A DNA stretch of 64,000 nt, taken from positions 1,364,001 to 1,428,000 of the forward strand of contig OZ014423.1 of the NCBI GenBank assembly GCA_963965975.1, written 5' to 3'. This document shows, piece after piece, positions 57,401 to 64,000 of the stretch (the stretch's first letter is position 1; each line of letters starts with the position of its first letter). The notes under the pieces were generated by a model, which had not been told where the DNA came from, did no database searches, and saw only the letters and a program-made list of their open reading frames with translations. A program made the translations under genes and the position numbers. The DNA is from Xestospongia bergquistia. Its lineage: Eukaryota; Porifera; Demospongiae; Haplosclerida; Petrosiidae.

Positions 57401-60400
57401 CATTGCTAATGTTTCTCTCTAATGTTGCTATTGAGATCATTTAGTTGCTATGCAAAAGTTGAGCTCTGTTTTATAACTTCTTTATTAATTTTAAACTGAT
57501 ACCACACCTTTTTTTGAATATGTGTATATAATACAAAATGGTGGGTCCTTCTTGTATGATGATGACATCACTATGTGTCATAGGGTTAATAATGGTAGTG
57601 TGAATGCTTTAAATAATGTTATCATGTATGATGACATCACTATGTGTCATTTCATGATGATATCATCATAGTCAAATTACACCAAGAACCACCCAAATGA
57701 TAGTGAAAATTTTATTTTTATCTGGACAACCAATACTAAAATAAACAAACCAAACAAAATTTTTATATAATACAACAACTAAAGAAAAGAATCTGTAACA
57801 ACAGAGTCCCTGATCTTTTAATCAGAGATCTCATCAGTTGATGCAGCAAATAAAAATAGATTGATTCACCCTCCAGACTATTATAGTAAGATAGACTGTC
57901 TTGCTATTACTGACAGGTATGTTGATAGTAGCCATAGGCAGCCATGCTTCTACTTCAATTACTACATTTTATGTAGCTTCCTATTATAATGTCTTTAAGT
58001 AGAGAGATAAGAATTGATTTGATTGTGTAAAACCTTTTAGTTTGTTTACAATTTTTATTATTGGTTATCCAGATAAAAGTGACATATCCTTCTTATATCT
58101 ACTACCTTTCCACTTAAAGACTTTTACCATTTGTATTGTGCGTTGTTAATAATTTTTATATGTACTCATGTGTTACAGGTCTATAACACACTTCATTTCA
58201 CTCGACAATTATTATTTAAAGAATGCATATATTTGTTTGTGGCAGTGCCTTTTAATTTTACACCAAGGCAACTATATAATTAGTGGGTGTGATGACCATG
58301 CCCAAAACCTAGAATTGTTGTGGCTGCATAAAATAGTCAAATAGTCAGCAGCTCTCTATTGTTTTATACAACATGATGATTAAAGAAGTTAATACAATTA
58401 TATGGTGGTGATGTAGTTTCATATCACTTTCCCTGTCTACCTTTGATTTGATAGGCCAAATAAACTCAACAGTTGTTTTTAGTTTTGTAAATGTAAGAAA
58501 AGTTGTTAGAATTCAAAAAACAATTCAACATTAATGTAGTGCTGTATCACTATAGAACTCAAGTATACAAAAGTTGAATGATTTTATAATCAATTAATGG
58601 TTGAGTGATTCTTCTATCTTGTGGGAAGTCTCTGGAAAGGCTGTTCATGACTTTGGGTATATGTATACCTCAAACAGATTGACCACAACGAGGGTTATTT
58701 TTATTTTTTTTGTCCAGGGCAGATTAAGTGGCTCAGAGGTATCGACTGGTTGAGTATCAACTAACATATCACAACATGTTGTATCATCTTTATTGAAGAT
58801 AGAAATATTTGTAGTAGTTGTAAATGTTTGTAGTATAGTTGCAATTTTCATGATAATAAGCATTAGTGTCACAGCAACGAAAGGTATTCTTCCTTAACAT
58901 TGTTGTCAGAGGACCAAGTAAATTTATGCTCAACACCCAGTATCACAACTGTATAATTCACCTGATTGGTACTATTAATGCAGTCCTTTAAACTATTGTG
59001 ATCATAATGAGGTCCCACCCCTCTCATGATCACCATCACAATGTTTTCCTTCTTGAGCTTCTATTGTTAGGATCAAGAGAGAAATAATGTCAGTAGTTGC
59101 CAGTAACTATTAACACCAGCTGTTTTCTCTCTCATAGTAAGACTGTGCCTTTGATACAACACTTATGTCGCTGTATAATTACATTCAATTTGATCATTCC
59201 CTTTAAATTATCTGCTTCCCTCTGATTAGTTTTAAAAACTATAACAACATTTCTTACACATACAAAATTGATATGTAATAAAAAAACTGAAATGTTGACA
59301 AGACCTAGCAATATTATTATTATTATTATTATTGTTGTTGTTGTTATTGTATTATGTTAAGTAGTATAGTCAGTGTAAAACTGAAGTATACAAAAGGTAA
59401 ATGAGTTACAATGGCATAGATGGGGATCAGTCTTCAGGCATAGACTCAATTTGTATATGTCGACCAAGTCGACCACCTCTTTGGTGATTACCATTATGTC
59501 CTCCATGATGTCCTCCTCCGTGGTGACCGCCATGATGTCCTCCTCCTTGGTGGTCACCATGATGTCCTCCTTGGTGATTACCATGATGTCCTCCATGATG
59601 TTCTCCTCCTTGGTGATGACCATGATGTCCTCCTTGATGATTACCATGATGTCCTCCATGATGTTCTCCTTCTTGGTGATGACCATGATGTCCTCCTTGG
59701 TGATTACCATGATGTCCTCTATGATGTTCTTCTCCTTGGTGATGACCATGATGTCCTCCTCCTTGGTGATCACTGTGATGTCCTCCTCCTTGGTGATCAC
59801 CATGATGTCCTCTGTGGTGATCCCCATGGTAAGGGTTATTTTTTTGAGGGCAAAGTGGTTCAGAAGTATTAACAGGTTGAACATTAACTAACACGTCACG
59901 ACATGTTGTATCTTCTTTTTTATGAACACAAATTTGGTTTTTATTACAGTTGCATTTCTGGCGATAATGATGATTATCGTCACGGCAACGAGAGATAGTC
60001 TTAACACTGTTGTCAGAGCGACAAGTAAATGTATGCTCAACACAAACTTTTCCAGTATCACAGTTATGTAGTTCACATGGTTGTCTGCAGATACCATTAT
60101 CACAGTCCTTCAGACCATGATGTTTGTGATGTTCTCCTCTTTTATCTTTGTGGACACCTCTTTGAGCTTCTATAGTCAGAATCAAGAGAGTAACAATAGC
60201 AACAGCTGCCAATAACTTCATGATGGAGTATAAAAGACAACAACAGCTATCTTTGTCTTCTATCTCACTAAGACTGCTTGTTTGATAAACCACAATGATG
60301 TCATTTAATTTCCTCTTCCTGTAAAAATAGTATTGATCATGTCAGTAGTCTTGTATAAACAATATTGTTAACGTACCTAACTTTATACATGTTAATATAC

Positions 60401-61515
60401 TTAATATAACTATATATGTCATCAAGCCATACTTCAATGTAATATGTTGTAAACATGTACCTTAAAAGGAATGTTTTCATAACTACAGTTTGGCTTCAGT
60501 AGTAATCACTCACTGTTAAATTCTTACAAATATTGTATGTCTCGTCATCATAATTTTGAAATCTGTCCTATTAGTAAAGTACTAATATATTAACAAACTT
60601 TCTCTTTAACAGAAAATAATAGAAATGACTCCAAGGTCCTCCAACAAAGGACTCTTTGGAGAATCTATAAATATGGCTACATTCTCACAAACAATTAAAT
60701 ACATACTGGAGTGTTACATTACTTGTGGTGGGATAAAGTAACTCATCATAATTAGTTTGTATATTCTGTAGACATAATATGTCTCTATCTCTTGAATATT
60801 GTGATGAATATATCATATGTTCTTCAATAACACGACAATTATAAATATCATGCCACACACAGTGGGTCATCTTTTGATGCTAAAGATGATTGGTCTGTAT
60901 ACGAATGATCTTTGATATGAATTTTGAACAAGACCAAGGGAATTACTCACTGTTATGGAAGTAACAGTGAATAATTCCATTGTGGTATTACAAAAGACTA
61001 TGGAAAATAGACTTGTTTCATTGTTCAATTGTCTATTGTTTTTTTTTTAAATTTGCTTGTTGATGCGGTTGAGTGAGATGGCTAGAATTAGAGTATTGGA
61101 CTTCACTTATTTTAAACTTGTTTGAATTATATTAAAAACATATAATAACTGGGTATGTATCACAACTTTCATAATCAGATTGAGAACACAAGTGGACTAA
61201 CAACTATTGGTGTTAACTTCTGTTTTTGTTCTCTTCAAAATGATATTTTAAACTTATAATGTGTTTATCATTATAAGGGACACTTTGTACTTTCAATAAT
61301 TGTATTATATGTAAGTATATTAATGTGTGTGTGTGTGTATGCTATATGTGACTGGCCTTGTGAAGTATCTGCTTTGTATTATTGAATCACTGATGAGTAA
61401 CTTGTCCAAAGGAAACCATAGAAACCATACAATAAATAAGTCAATAACTGGTTTCATTACTACAACTAGTTGTGTTGGTAATTACATTTGGTTGTAGAGT
61501 ATCATTATTGGGTAT

Positions 61516-61566
<51 letters not shown>

Positions 61567-62495
61567 TAAACACAGTGGTTGTATTATTAATACATGTGGT
61601 TGGGTTGATGGCAGTGGATACAAATGTCTATTACACTGTGCCAAAGTCTTTGAAGGTCACTAGTTGTTAAATAATGTACATTATGATCATTATGATTTTA
61701 TCTTTCTTATCAGTTGACGCAGTGTTAGTTTTGGATCATGAAAGATTGTATATTGATTTCCAAAGGGACTTGCCTAAGGAAACAGCTATTGTTAGGTTAC
61801 CTAAATCGGGAGGGGTAAGTATTACTTATCTAAGACATATCTTTACAAGGTATCAATTCTTTGCCTACAGACAGTTGTTAGAAGTCGTGAGTTTCGTAAG
61901 CATCATCGAGATGAAGTTATACGAGAATATTTCTATGGAAAGAAAAGATTTTACTCATACTTTCCTTTCTCGTTTGAAGTTCCATTTTCTCAAATCTCAA
62001 TCTACAAGATTGGAGGTATGAAACTGTGCCTCTGACATAAGAACATTAACATACCACTAAATTGCAAAGCTATTCCTATCTTTCTTATTATGTCATTTCA
62101 ATCACAGCTCCTGAAGTCCCTGAGTCTTGTCTGCCAATTGGAGCTCAAGCTGAGGATGGCAACACTCAACTTGTACCAGTCGAAATCAGTCAGCAAAATG
62201 TCTTTTAAATTTATTTTTACTTATTATAATTATCTAGATAAAGAGCTAGTGAACAGAATTGTCAGTTTGAGCATGGCAACATCTTTAGAGGAAGATTTGG
62301 TCACGTGTAGCAGTGCAGGGTTCCTGTGCATGTAAGATTTTAAACCCCCTCAACTATAATAGTTGTTGATATATCTCTCTTAGTACTGGTATCAATATGG
62401 AAACTGAAAGTATAACTGTTCTCTCTCCGGCTCCTAGTCCTCTACCAAGAAAGTACTTGTTGTTAAGTGAACTAGAATTTATGGATCTTAGATAG
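48429..62495 (+). CDS. CLP1: Polyribonucleotide 5'-hydroxyl kinase CLP1 (433 aa), split by a roughly 12-kb intron
   Basis: Phosphorylates RNA 5' ends and acts in mRNA 3' cleavage and tRNA splicing (nuclear). Thirteen exons sum exactly to 434 codons including the stop (human CLP1 425 aa): 48429-48458, 48502-48594, 48644-48757, 48849-48974, 49017-49130, 49177-49204, 49289-49462, 61566-61655, 61714-61814, 61871-62015, 62108-62188, 62238-62331 and 62384-62495. The P-loop is GPTDVGKST. Further family blocks are [66 protein letters not shown], and [15 protein letters not shown] at the end. The exon ending NKANHK joins in phase to the exon 12,103 bp downstream, reproducing the human spacing. The intron contains the nested secreted-protein cluster on the other strand. 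All other introns are short. Confidence 0.92.
49463..49756. other. Start of the giant CLP1 intron
   Basis: Donor GTAAGT at 49463. Non-coding until the stop of the nested gene at 49757. This flank is duplicated at 52190-52430. Confidence 0.7.
49757..51415 (-). CDS. Nested secreted protein 1: Cys-domain plus 19 Pro/Lys/Thr repeats (552 aa)
   Basis: Single-exon gene inside the CLP1 intron. I chose the ATG at 51415 because it begins a good signal peptide ([21 protein letters not shown]); the open frame extends further upstream without one. A basic segment ([13 protein letters not shown]) and a cysteine-rich domain follow ([42 protein letters not shown]). Then come an Asp-rich stretch ([15 protein letters not shown]), a basic Pro-rich linker, and 19 copies of the 16-residue unit [16 protein letters not shown], with a Lys/Pro tail at the end. 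Five units have Cys in place of Leu (PKC or PRC). The composition is that of a secreted structural or matrix protein: polyanionic block, then polycationic Pro-rich block. No enzyme domain. Confidence 0.8.
   Translation of the reverse strand: MKFQVIFVVLIVTLFVITTEAHRRKHYRSHKRKHGLSHLPCEMQNCTDKGKFCVEFRPLCLHNNTVVTRSKCVKTPPKGCKECICIREDGEFSCRKDISELQIPVCILPSPKPQHNKKSHKKCRCRYDDDDDNDNDDDDDDDTYDKTNDDYDSYDGDLGSGKKIKPTRSKGHKPCHKRQPRVSPRPTPRPHPITNPNSSRRPRISPRLTPRPNTNIKSTPRPKCDPKPSTNMKPTPRPKLDPKPSTNMKPTPRPKLDPKPSTNMKPTPRPKLDPKPSTNMKPTPRPKCDPKPSTNMKPTPRPRCDPKPSTNMKPTPRPKLDPKPSTNMKPTPRPKLDPKPSTNMKPTPRPKLDPKPSTNMKPTPRPKCDPKPSTNIKPTPRPKLDPKPSTNIKPTPRPKLDPKPSTNMKPTPRPKLDPKPSTNMKPTPRPKLDPKPSTNMKPTPRPKCDPKPSTNMKPTPRPKLDPKPSTNMKPTPRLKLDPKPSTNMKPTPRPKLDPKPSTNMKPTPRPKLDPKPSTNMKPTPRPKPIPKPGKDPKTKPGKDPKTKPKKKP
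49836..50775. repeat. 48-bp coding minisatellite (about 19 units)
   Basis: Plus-strand unit 'ggtctgggagttggtttcat' + 'gttggtacttggtttaggatcaagtttt'. The length of 48 bp keeps the frame. Units fall into classes: 'tttaggatcaag' / 'ttttggatcaag' (Leu) and 'ggatcacat' (Cys). The mix of classes suggests array growth by unequal exchange. An apparent plus-strand open frame runs through the same array only because the unit length is a multiple of three. Confidence 0.95.
51416..51825. promoter_or_regulatory. Upstream region of nested gene 1, duplicated upstream of nested gene 2
   Basis: 51416-51790 aligns almost base for base with 53157-53520 (for example 'gatgggatatcaacagtcatta', 'gggattgactaagtgcgg', 'gggctcacagctggttt', 'gagacaattgggcta'). 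Both paralogues thus carry the same promoter. No coding exon is supported. Confidence 0.6.
51826..52190 (+). pseudogene. CLP1: Decayed duplicate of CLP1 exons 5-7
   Basis: Aligns with 49050-49475 (P-loop exon to NKANHK exon). Preserved pieces include [20 protein letters not shown], then SIPGSI and VLPIE. It has lost the start of the P-loop exon, has a TGA stop right after VLPIE (CGA to TGA), other substitutions, and a deletion where HNNPGANLK stood. These pseudo-exons lie inside the CLP1 intron, on the sense strand, and must be skipped. The downstream flank also matches the original, which marks one segmental duplication. Confidence 0.85.
52488..53156 (-). CDS. Nested secreted protein 2: Cys-domain with Asp-rich tail, paralogue of protein 1 (222 aa)
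   Basis: Same signal peptide ([21 protein letters not shown]) and cysteine framework as protein 1, from the duplicated unit. The acidic region is longer ([19 protein letters not shown] ... [20 protein letters not shown]). After RPRPTPR the frame differs from protein 1 because of a small deletion, so the reading ends early ([11 protein letters not shown]). In the alternative frame the old tail continues as [20 protein letters not shown], with only one repeat core. The array in protein 1 therefore expanded, or this one contracted, after duplication. Either a real shortened protein or an early pseudogene. Confidence 0.65.
   Translation of the reverse strand: MKFQVIFVVLIVTLFDITTEAHIRKHYRSHKRKHGLSHLPCEMRNCTDKGKFCVEFHPLCLHKNTAVTKSKCVKTPPKGCKECICVREDGEFSCRKDISELQIPVCILPSPKPQHNKKSHKKCHCRYDVDIVVIIDDDDDDDAKTNNDYDSDDDDDDSNDKTSNDDYDRYDGDLGSGDDTMNGKKIKSTRFKGRKPCHKRRHRVRPRPTPRLHIPTLVIGTD
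53157..54109. other. Promoter and spacer of nested gene 2
   Basis: 53157-53520 duplicates the region upstream of nested gene 1. The remainder is AT-rich with no supported gene. Confidence 0.5.
54110..54445 (-). pseudogene. Truncated relic of the nested secreted-protein family (protein 1/2 type)
   Basis: On the minus strand from about 54443 the sequence reads [13 protein letters not shown], then a TAA stop, then [17 protein letters not shown]. This is the C-terminal half of the cysteine domain of proteins 1 and 2. A diverged tail rich in Asn, Pro and Lys follows to about 54110. The signal peptide and first cysteines are missing upstream of 54445. Not functional. Confidence 0.75.
54446..55716. 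other. Intron spacer, no gene; right part duplicated
   Basis: AT-rich. The block 55370-55530 ('caactatataattagtg(a/g)gtgt', 'gtcagcagctct', 'attaaagaa') matches 58265-58395, so the flank of nested gene 3 was copied with it. Confidence 0.5.
55717..56337 (-). CDS. Nested secreted protein 3: Cys-domain plus Gly-Tyr-Pro tail (206 aa)
   Basis: Single exon. Signal peptide [20 protein letters not shown], then a Gly/His/Lys segment ([18 protein letters not shown]) and a cysteine domain: [55 protein letters not shown]. The arrangement follows that of proteins 1 and 2 (PCExxNC ... K.CVE). The C-terminal ~50 residues are repeats of GY(R/K/Q)PP ([17 protein letters not shown], then more), a composition seen in adhesive, silk-like and cuticle proteins, where Tyr can be oxidised and cross-linked. 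Extracellular; matrix or adhesive role inferred from composition. Confidence 0.8.
   Translation of the reverse strand: MKLLATVAIVTLLILTIEAQGGGHKGKGGGHRHHKHHGLRACDNGTCRQPCELRNCDTGKVCVEHTFTCHSDNSVKTISRCRNDNNRYRQKCNCVTNQICVFNKHHTTCRVMLVNVQPVDTSEPLCPGQKNNNGRGQRKGRFIQRVYMPENWKGSTKGYYPPAGYRPPSGYKPPMGYQPPRPPGGYRPPNGYRPPQGYKPPTGYLP
56338..58639. other. Intron spacer with tandem repeats
   Basis: No gene found. Holds the 43-bp and 85-bp repeats described separately, and a duplicated 'atgatgacatcactatgtgt' at about 57558 and 57629. Confidence 0.5.
57135..57425. repeat. 43-bp triplicate followed by an 85-bp direct repeat
   Basis: 'catgtcacatgaccattatt' + 'atttcaagcaatgacaggtatta' occurs three times in a row (about 57155-57280). 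Immediately after, 'tttactaac(t/c)atctatta(a/c)' ... 'ttattgaatccattgctaat' ... 'ctctctaatgttgc' occurs twice (about 57281-57345 and 57368-57430). Confidence 0.8.
58640..59115 (-). pseudogene. Relic of the nested secreted-protein family (protein 3/4 type)
   Basis: Minus-strand pieces of the protein 3/4 family are visible in order, such as the signal-peptide end (ILTIEAQ-like), HHKH/CINSTNQ-like, the C-domain and a final QPVDTSEPL just before 58700. They are separated by frameshifts and stops. The upstream start codon is lost near 59110. The downstream flank duplicates that of protein 3. Confidence 0.7.
59116..59426. other. Spacer with (ATT)n/(GTT)n microsatellite
   Basis: Contains 'attattattattattatt' then 'gttgttgttgttatt' at about 59311-59348. 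No gene. Confidence 0.6.
59427..60221 (-). CDS. Nested secreted protein 4: Cys-domain plus His-Gly-rich tail (264 aa)
   Basis: The start at 60221 begins the signal peptide [20 protein letters not shown]; the open frame reaches further upstream, but those codons are not similar to the paralogue. The cysteine domain is nearly identical to protein 3 ([51 protein letters not shown]). The tail from about residue 133 is a run of [17 protein letters not shown] and HHGDHQGGG units, with histidine every second or third residue for about 110 residues, ending [14 protein letters not shown]. Such tails bind metal ions and change charge with pH. The sponge silica protein glassin is also His-rich. Extracellular; a mineral-, metal- or matrix-related role is inferred. 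Confidence 0.8.
   Translation of the reverse strand: MKLLAAVAIVTLLILTIEAQRGVHKDKRGEHHKHHGLKDCDNGICRQPCELHNCDTGKVCVEHTFTCRSDNSVKTISRCRDDNHHYRQKCNCNKNQICVHKKEDTTCRDVLVNVQPVNTSEPLCPQKNNPYHGDHHRGHHGDHQGGGHHSDHQGGGHHGHHQGEEHHRGHHGNHQGGHHGHHQEGEHHGGHHGNHQGGHHGHHQGGEHHGGHHGNHQGGHHGDHQGGGHHGGHHGGGHHGGHNGNHQRGGRLGRHIQIESMPED
60222..61518. other. Right part of the CLP1 intron, no gene
   Basis: Upstream region of nested gene 4 followed by AT-rich intron sequence with a short (GT)n at about 61325. Small open frames are not supported. Confidence 0.5.
61519..61565. repeat. (CT)n(CA)n microsatellite forming the CLP1 intron acceptor
   Basis: About seven CT units followed by about fifteen CA units run directly into CACAG, the acceptor of the exon at 61566. 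The microsatellite is thus the 3' splice-site tract of the 12-kb intron. Confidence 0.9.
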
Positions 62496-63065
62496 CACTT
62501 GTTCTATGATAATATTTATATACTTTAAACATTTATCCTAAGTTAGTCTTATTGTTATTTAATTTACAAAGTTGGTAAATGATATATTTCTACCTCAAAA
62601 CTTTAAAATGTAATGCTACATATTATCTTAAAGCTTTTTGTGTGTAATTTTTTAGACAATTCTGAAGTAGATAAAACATTAATTTCTGTCCTTTGCACTA
62701 TACTTTTAATAGGAGGTGTGGCATATATGTTATTTGAAAGTGAAAGGCTAAATGGTTATTAATTATTATTAAAATTAAGAGGATAATTAAATACAAAAAC
62801 AATTAATTAATCATAACAGTTGATCGAAAGTGAATGAGAGTATAATTGTGAAGTGAGTGATATCAACATGTGATGAGAGAATCAGATTAATAATTAATAA
62901 TAATTTCGTTAAAAAAAACAATGTAGTTAGCTAACAATGACTGATGATAGACTGGATAAAATACACAACACAAAGATTACATTTGTATTACAAACAAACA
63001 TGATAACAGATACAACATTACGCTGAACACATGGGCAACATGTGGTTAGCACATGTTGCTGTCCC
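62496..63065. other. Convergent intergenic spacer
   Basis: AT-rich region between the stops of CLP1 and the Ser-rich gene. No coding signal. Confidence 0.6.
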
Positions 63066-64000
63066 TTAAGGATAGACAGGACTTAAATCTTGTTTCGCTG
63101 ATGGATCAAATACAAAATAATGAACTGGTTGTTCACTGCTTGTTAATCTACTATCAGATGGGAATTGCCCCTTTACAACAAGGGGACTGTTTTCCTCCTC
63201 ATGTTGACCACTTTTGTGCAGGGAAGGTCCCCCAAAACTATCAGAAATATGATAAGCTAGGATAGGGGTTCTTGATGCAGAATTGTTCCCACTGCTATCA
63301 ATACGAATACTATCTTTATGTTCATCATAAGACCCTTCACTACTGTCTGAATCTCCATCAAATACAGGTAGCTGTATTTCACTTTCTGTCGCTGATGGTG
63401 GAGGTTCAACAAGAGTAAAGTAGAAATGATTACTGGGAGAATCAAGGTGAGTCTCACCGGTCATCCGGCTGGAGCTACTCTTGCTTCGGTTGCTATTACT
63501 GCTTTTAGTACTTTGATGAATGTTCTCTTGTCTGAGCGGGGAAAGTCTAGAGGTACTTGATGATTTTTGTTTCTTGTGGTTTATGCGGTGAACTGGAGAT
63601 GTGTAGTCTGCTGGAATCATGACTGTCACATCAGGCAAGGTGGTTTCTTGAGTAGTGTTGGAACTCTGAGAGTACTCACCAGATTGTCCAGAGAGGTTCA
63701 TTGATCGAAGAGCAAACATCGAATCTGGAGAGTGTTGACTGTTTTGACCTGTATGGGATTTTTCATAAAATCTTTCAAACATGGGAACATGTGGAGAATG
63801 TCTAGAGGTTGACTCACCATCGAGTGATCGTCCAAAATTATTGAGCGATAAATGCTCACTCTCAGGAGAATGATTCTTATCTTTGTACTCAAGCAATGAA
63901 GAAGCGCCATCTTCTTCATATTCATGAGACTGATCAAATTTATAATTCTCTATGTGAGGATAATCCTCAGAGGACAATGTCAATGAAACTCTCCCATTGG
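63066..64000 (-). CDS. C-terminal exon of an unidentified Ser-rich protein (partial)
   Basis: A continuous open frame on the minus strand from the window edge to the stop at 63066 (about 310 residues) is rich in Ser, His, Glu and Pro. It has many SP sites (NHSPESEH, SRHSPHVPMF, NSQHSPDSMF) and a segment TSPVHRINHKKQKSSSTSRL. The frame stays open upstream of 63983 (NGRVSL), so this is the end of a larger protein starting outside the window. No domain recognised. The composition suggests a disordered cytoplasmic tail or nuclear regulator with phosphorylation sites. Confidence 0.7.
   Translation of the reverse strand, partial: NGRVSLTLSSEDYPHIENYKFDQSHEYEEDGASSLLEYKDKNHSPESEHLSLNNFGRSLDGESTSRHSPHVPMFERFYEKSHTGQNSQHSPDSMFALRSMNLSGQSGEYSQSSNTTQETTLPDVTVMIPADYTSPVHRINHKKQKSSSTSRLSPLRQENIHQSTKSSNSNRSKSSSSRMTGETHLDSPSNHFYFTLVEPPPSATESEIQLPVFDGDSDSSEGSYDEHKDSIRIDSSGNNSASRTPILAYHISDSFGGPSLHKSGQHEEENSPLVVKGQFPSDSRLTSSEQPVHYFVFDPSAKQDLSPVYP

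Noticed and set aside
59451-59891. Met/Ser-rich plus-strand frame opposite the His tail
   Set aside because: Shadow of the repeat on the coding strand; it carries no signal or domain.
61566-62495. A separate gene for the 3' half of CLP1
   Set aside because: The phase, family spacing and total codon count fit a single CLP1 with exon 49289-49462 joined to 61566, so I treat it as one gene with a giant intron.

Overview
The window is nuclear DNA of an early-branching animal, most likely a demosponge such as Amphimedon (an inference). The reasons are its AT-rich sequence, very short introns (often 40-100 bp), genes packed within about 100 bp of each other, animal-only families (TACC, Ig-domain receptors, Death/CARD proteins, Max-dimerising repressor) and many small inverted-repeat transposons. 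Gene models were built by hand from both strands. Exon sums are in frame for most of them, but every splice site is a prediction. LAYOUT. 0-3 kb: the first exons of a Mnt/Mad-like repressor (minus) sit head-to-head with an FBXL12-like F-box/LRR gene (plus), with a cluster of CACGTG E-boxes around them. 3-17 kb: three tandem minus-strand genes encode secreted, GPI-anchored Cu-only superoxide-dismutase-repeat proteins. The third is damaged (one repeat deleted with a frameshift, one copper ligand lost). A CCDC149 homologue lies between the second and third. 17-27 kb: MITEs, a hAT-type insertion with its empty site preserved in a neighbouring duplicate, and four single-pass surface proteins (one without a recognisable Ig fold, one Ig+FN3, two Ig paralogues), several with tyrosine motifs in the tail. 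27-35 kb: a Death-domain gene, a decayed PPIL2 copy, the 3' end of an unknown coiled-coil gene, repeats, a GC-rich hairpin, a small zinc-finger ORF and a decayed DUF1917/Bles03-like gene. 35-48 kb: phosphomannomutase with two tandem alternative first exons, TACC, R3HCC1L, an Ig-domain receptor with a long charged tail, a Death-CARD-Death protein and a single-Death-domain relative. 48-62.5 kb: the RNA kinase CLP1, split by a roughly 12.1-kb intron. 62.5-64 kb: the last exon of an unidentified Ser-rich protein (minus). MOST INTERESTING. The giant CLP1 intron holds a nested, opposite-strand cluster of small secreted proteins. They share a signal peptide and a cysteine framework but carry completely different low-complexity tails: a 19-fold 16-residue Pro/Lys/Thr repeat with periodic cysteines, an Asp-rich tail, a Gly-Tyr-Pro tail and a His-Gly tail. 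The cluster grew by segmental duplication that also copied CLP1 exons, which are now decayed, and it contains two pseudogene relics. The tails resemble structural or mineral-associated proteins (the His-rich one recalls sponge glassin), so the locus is a candidate for extracellular or skeletal matrix proteins. That function is an inference.
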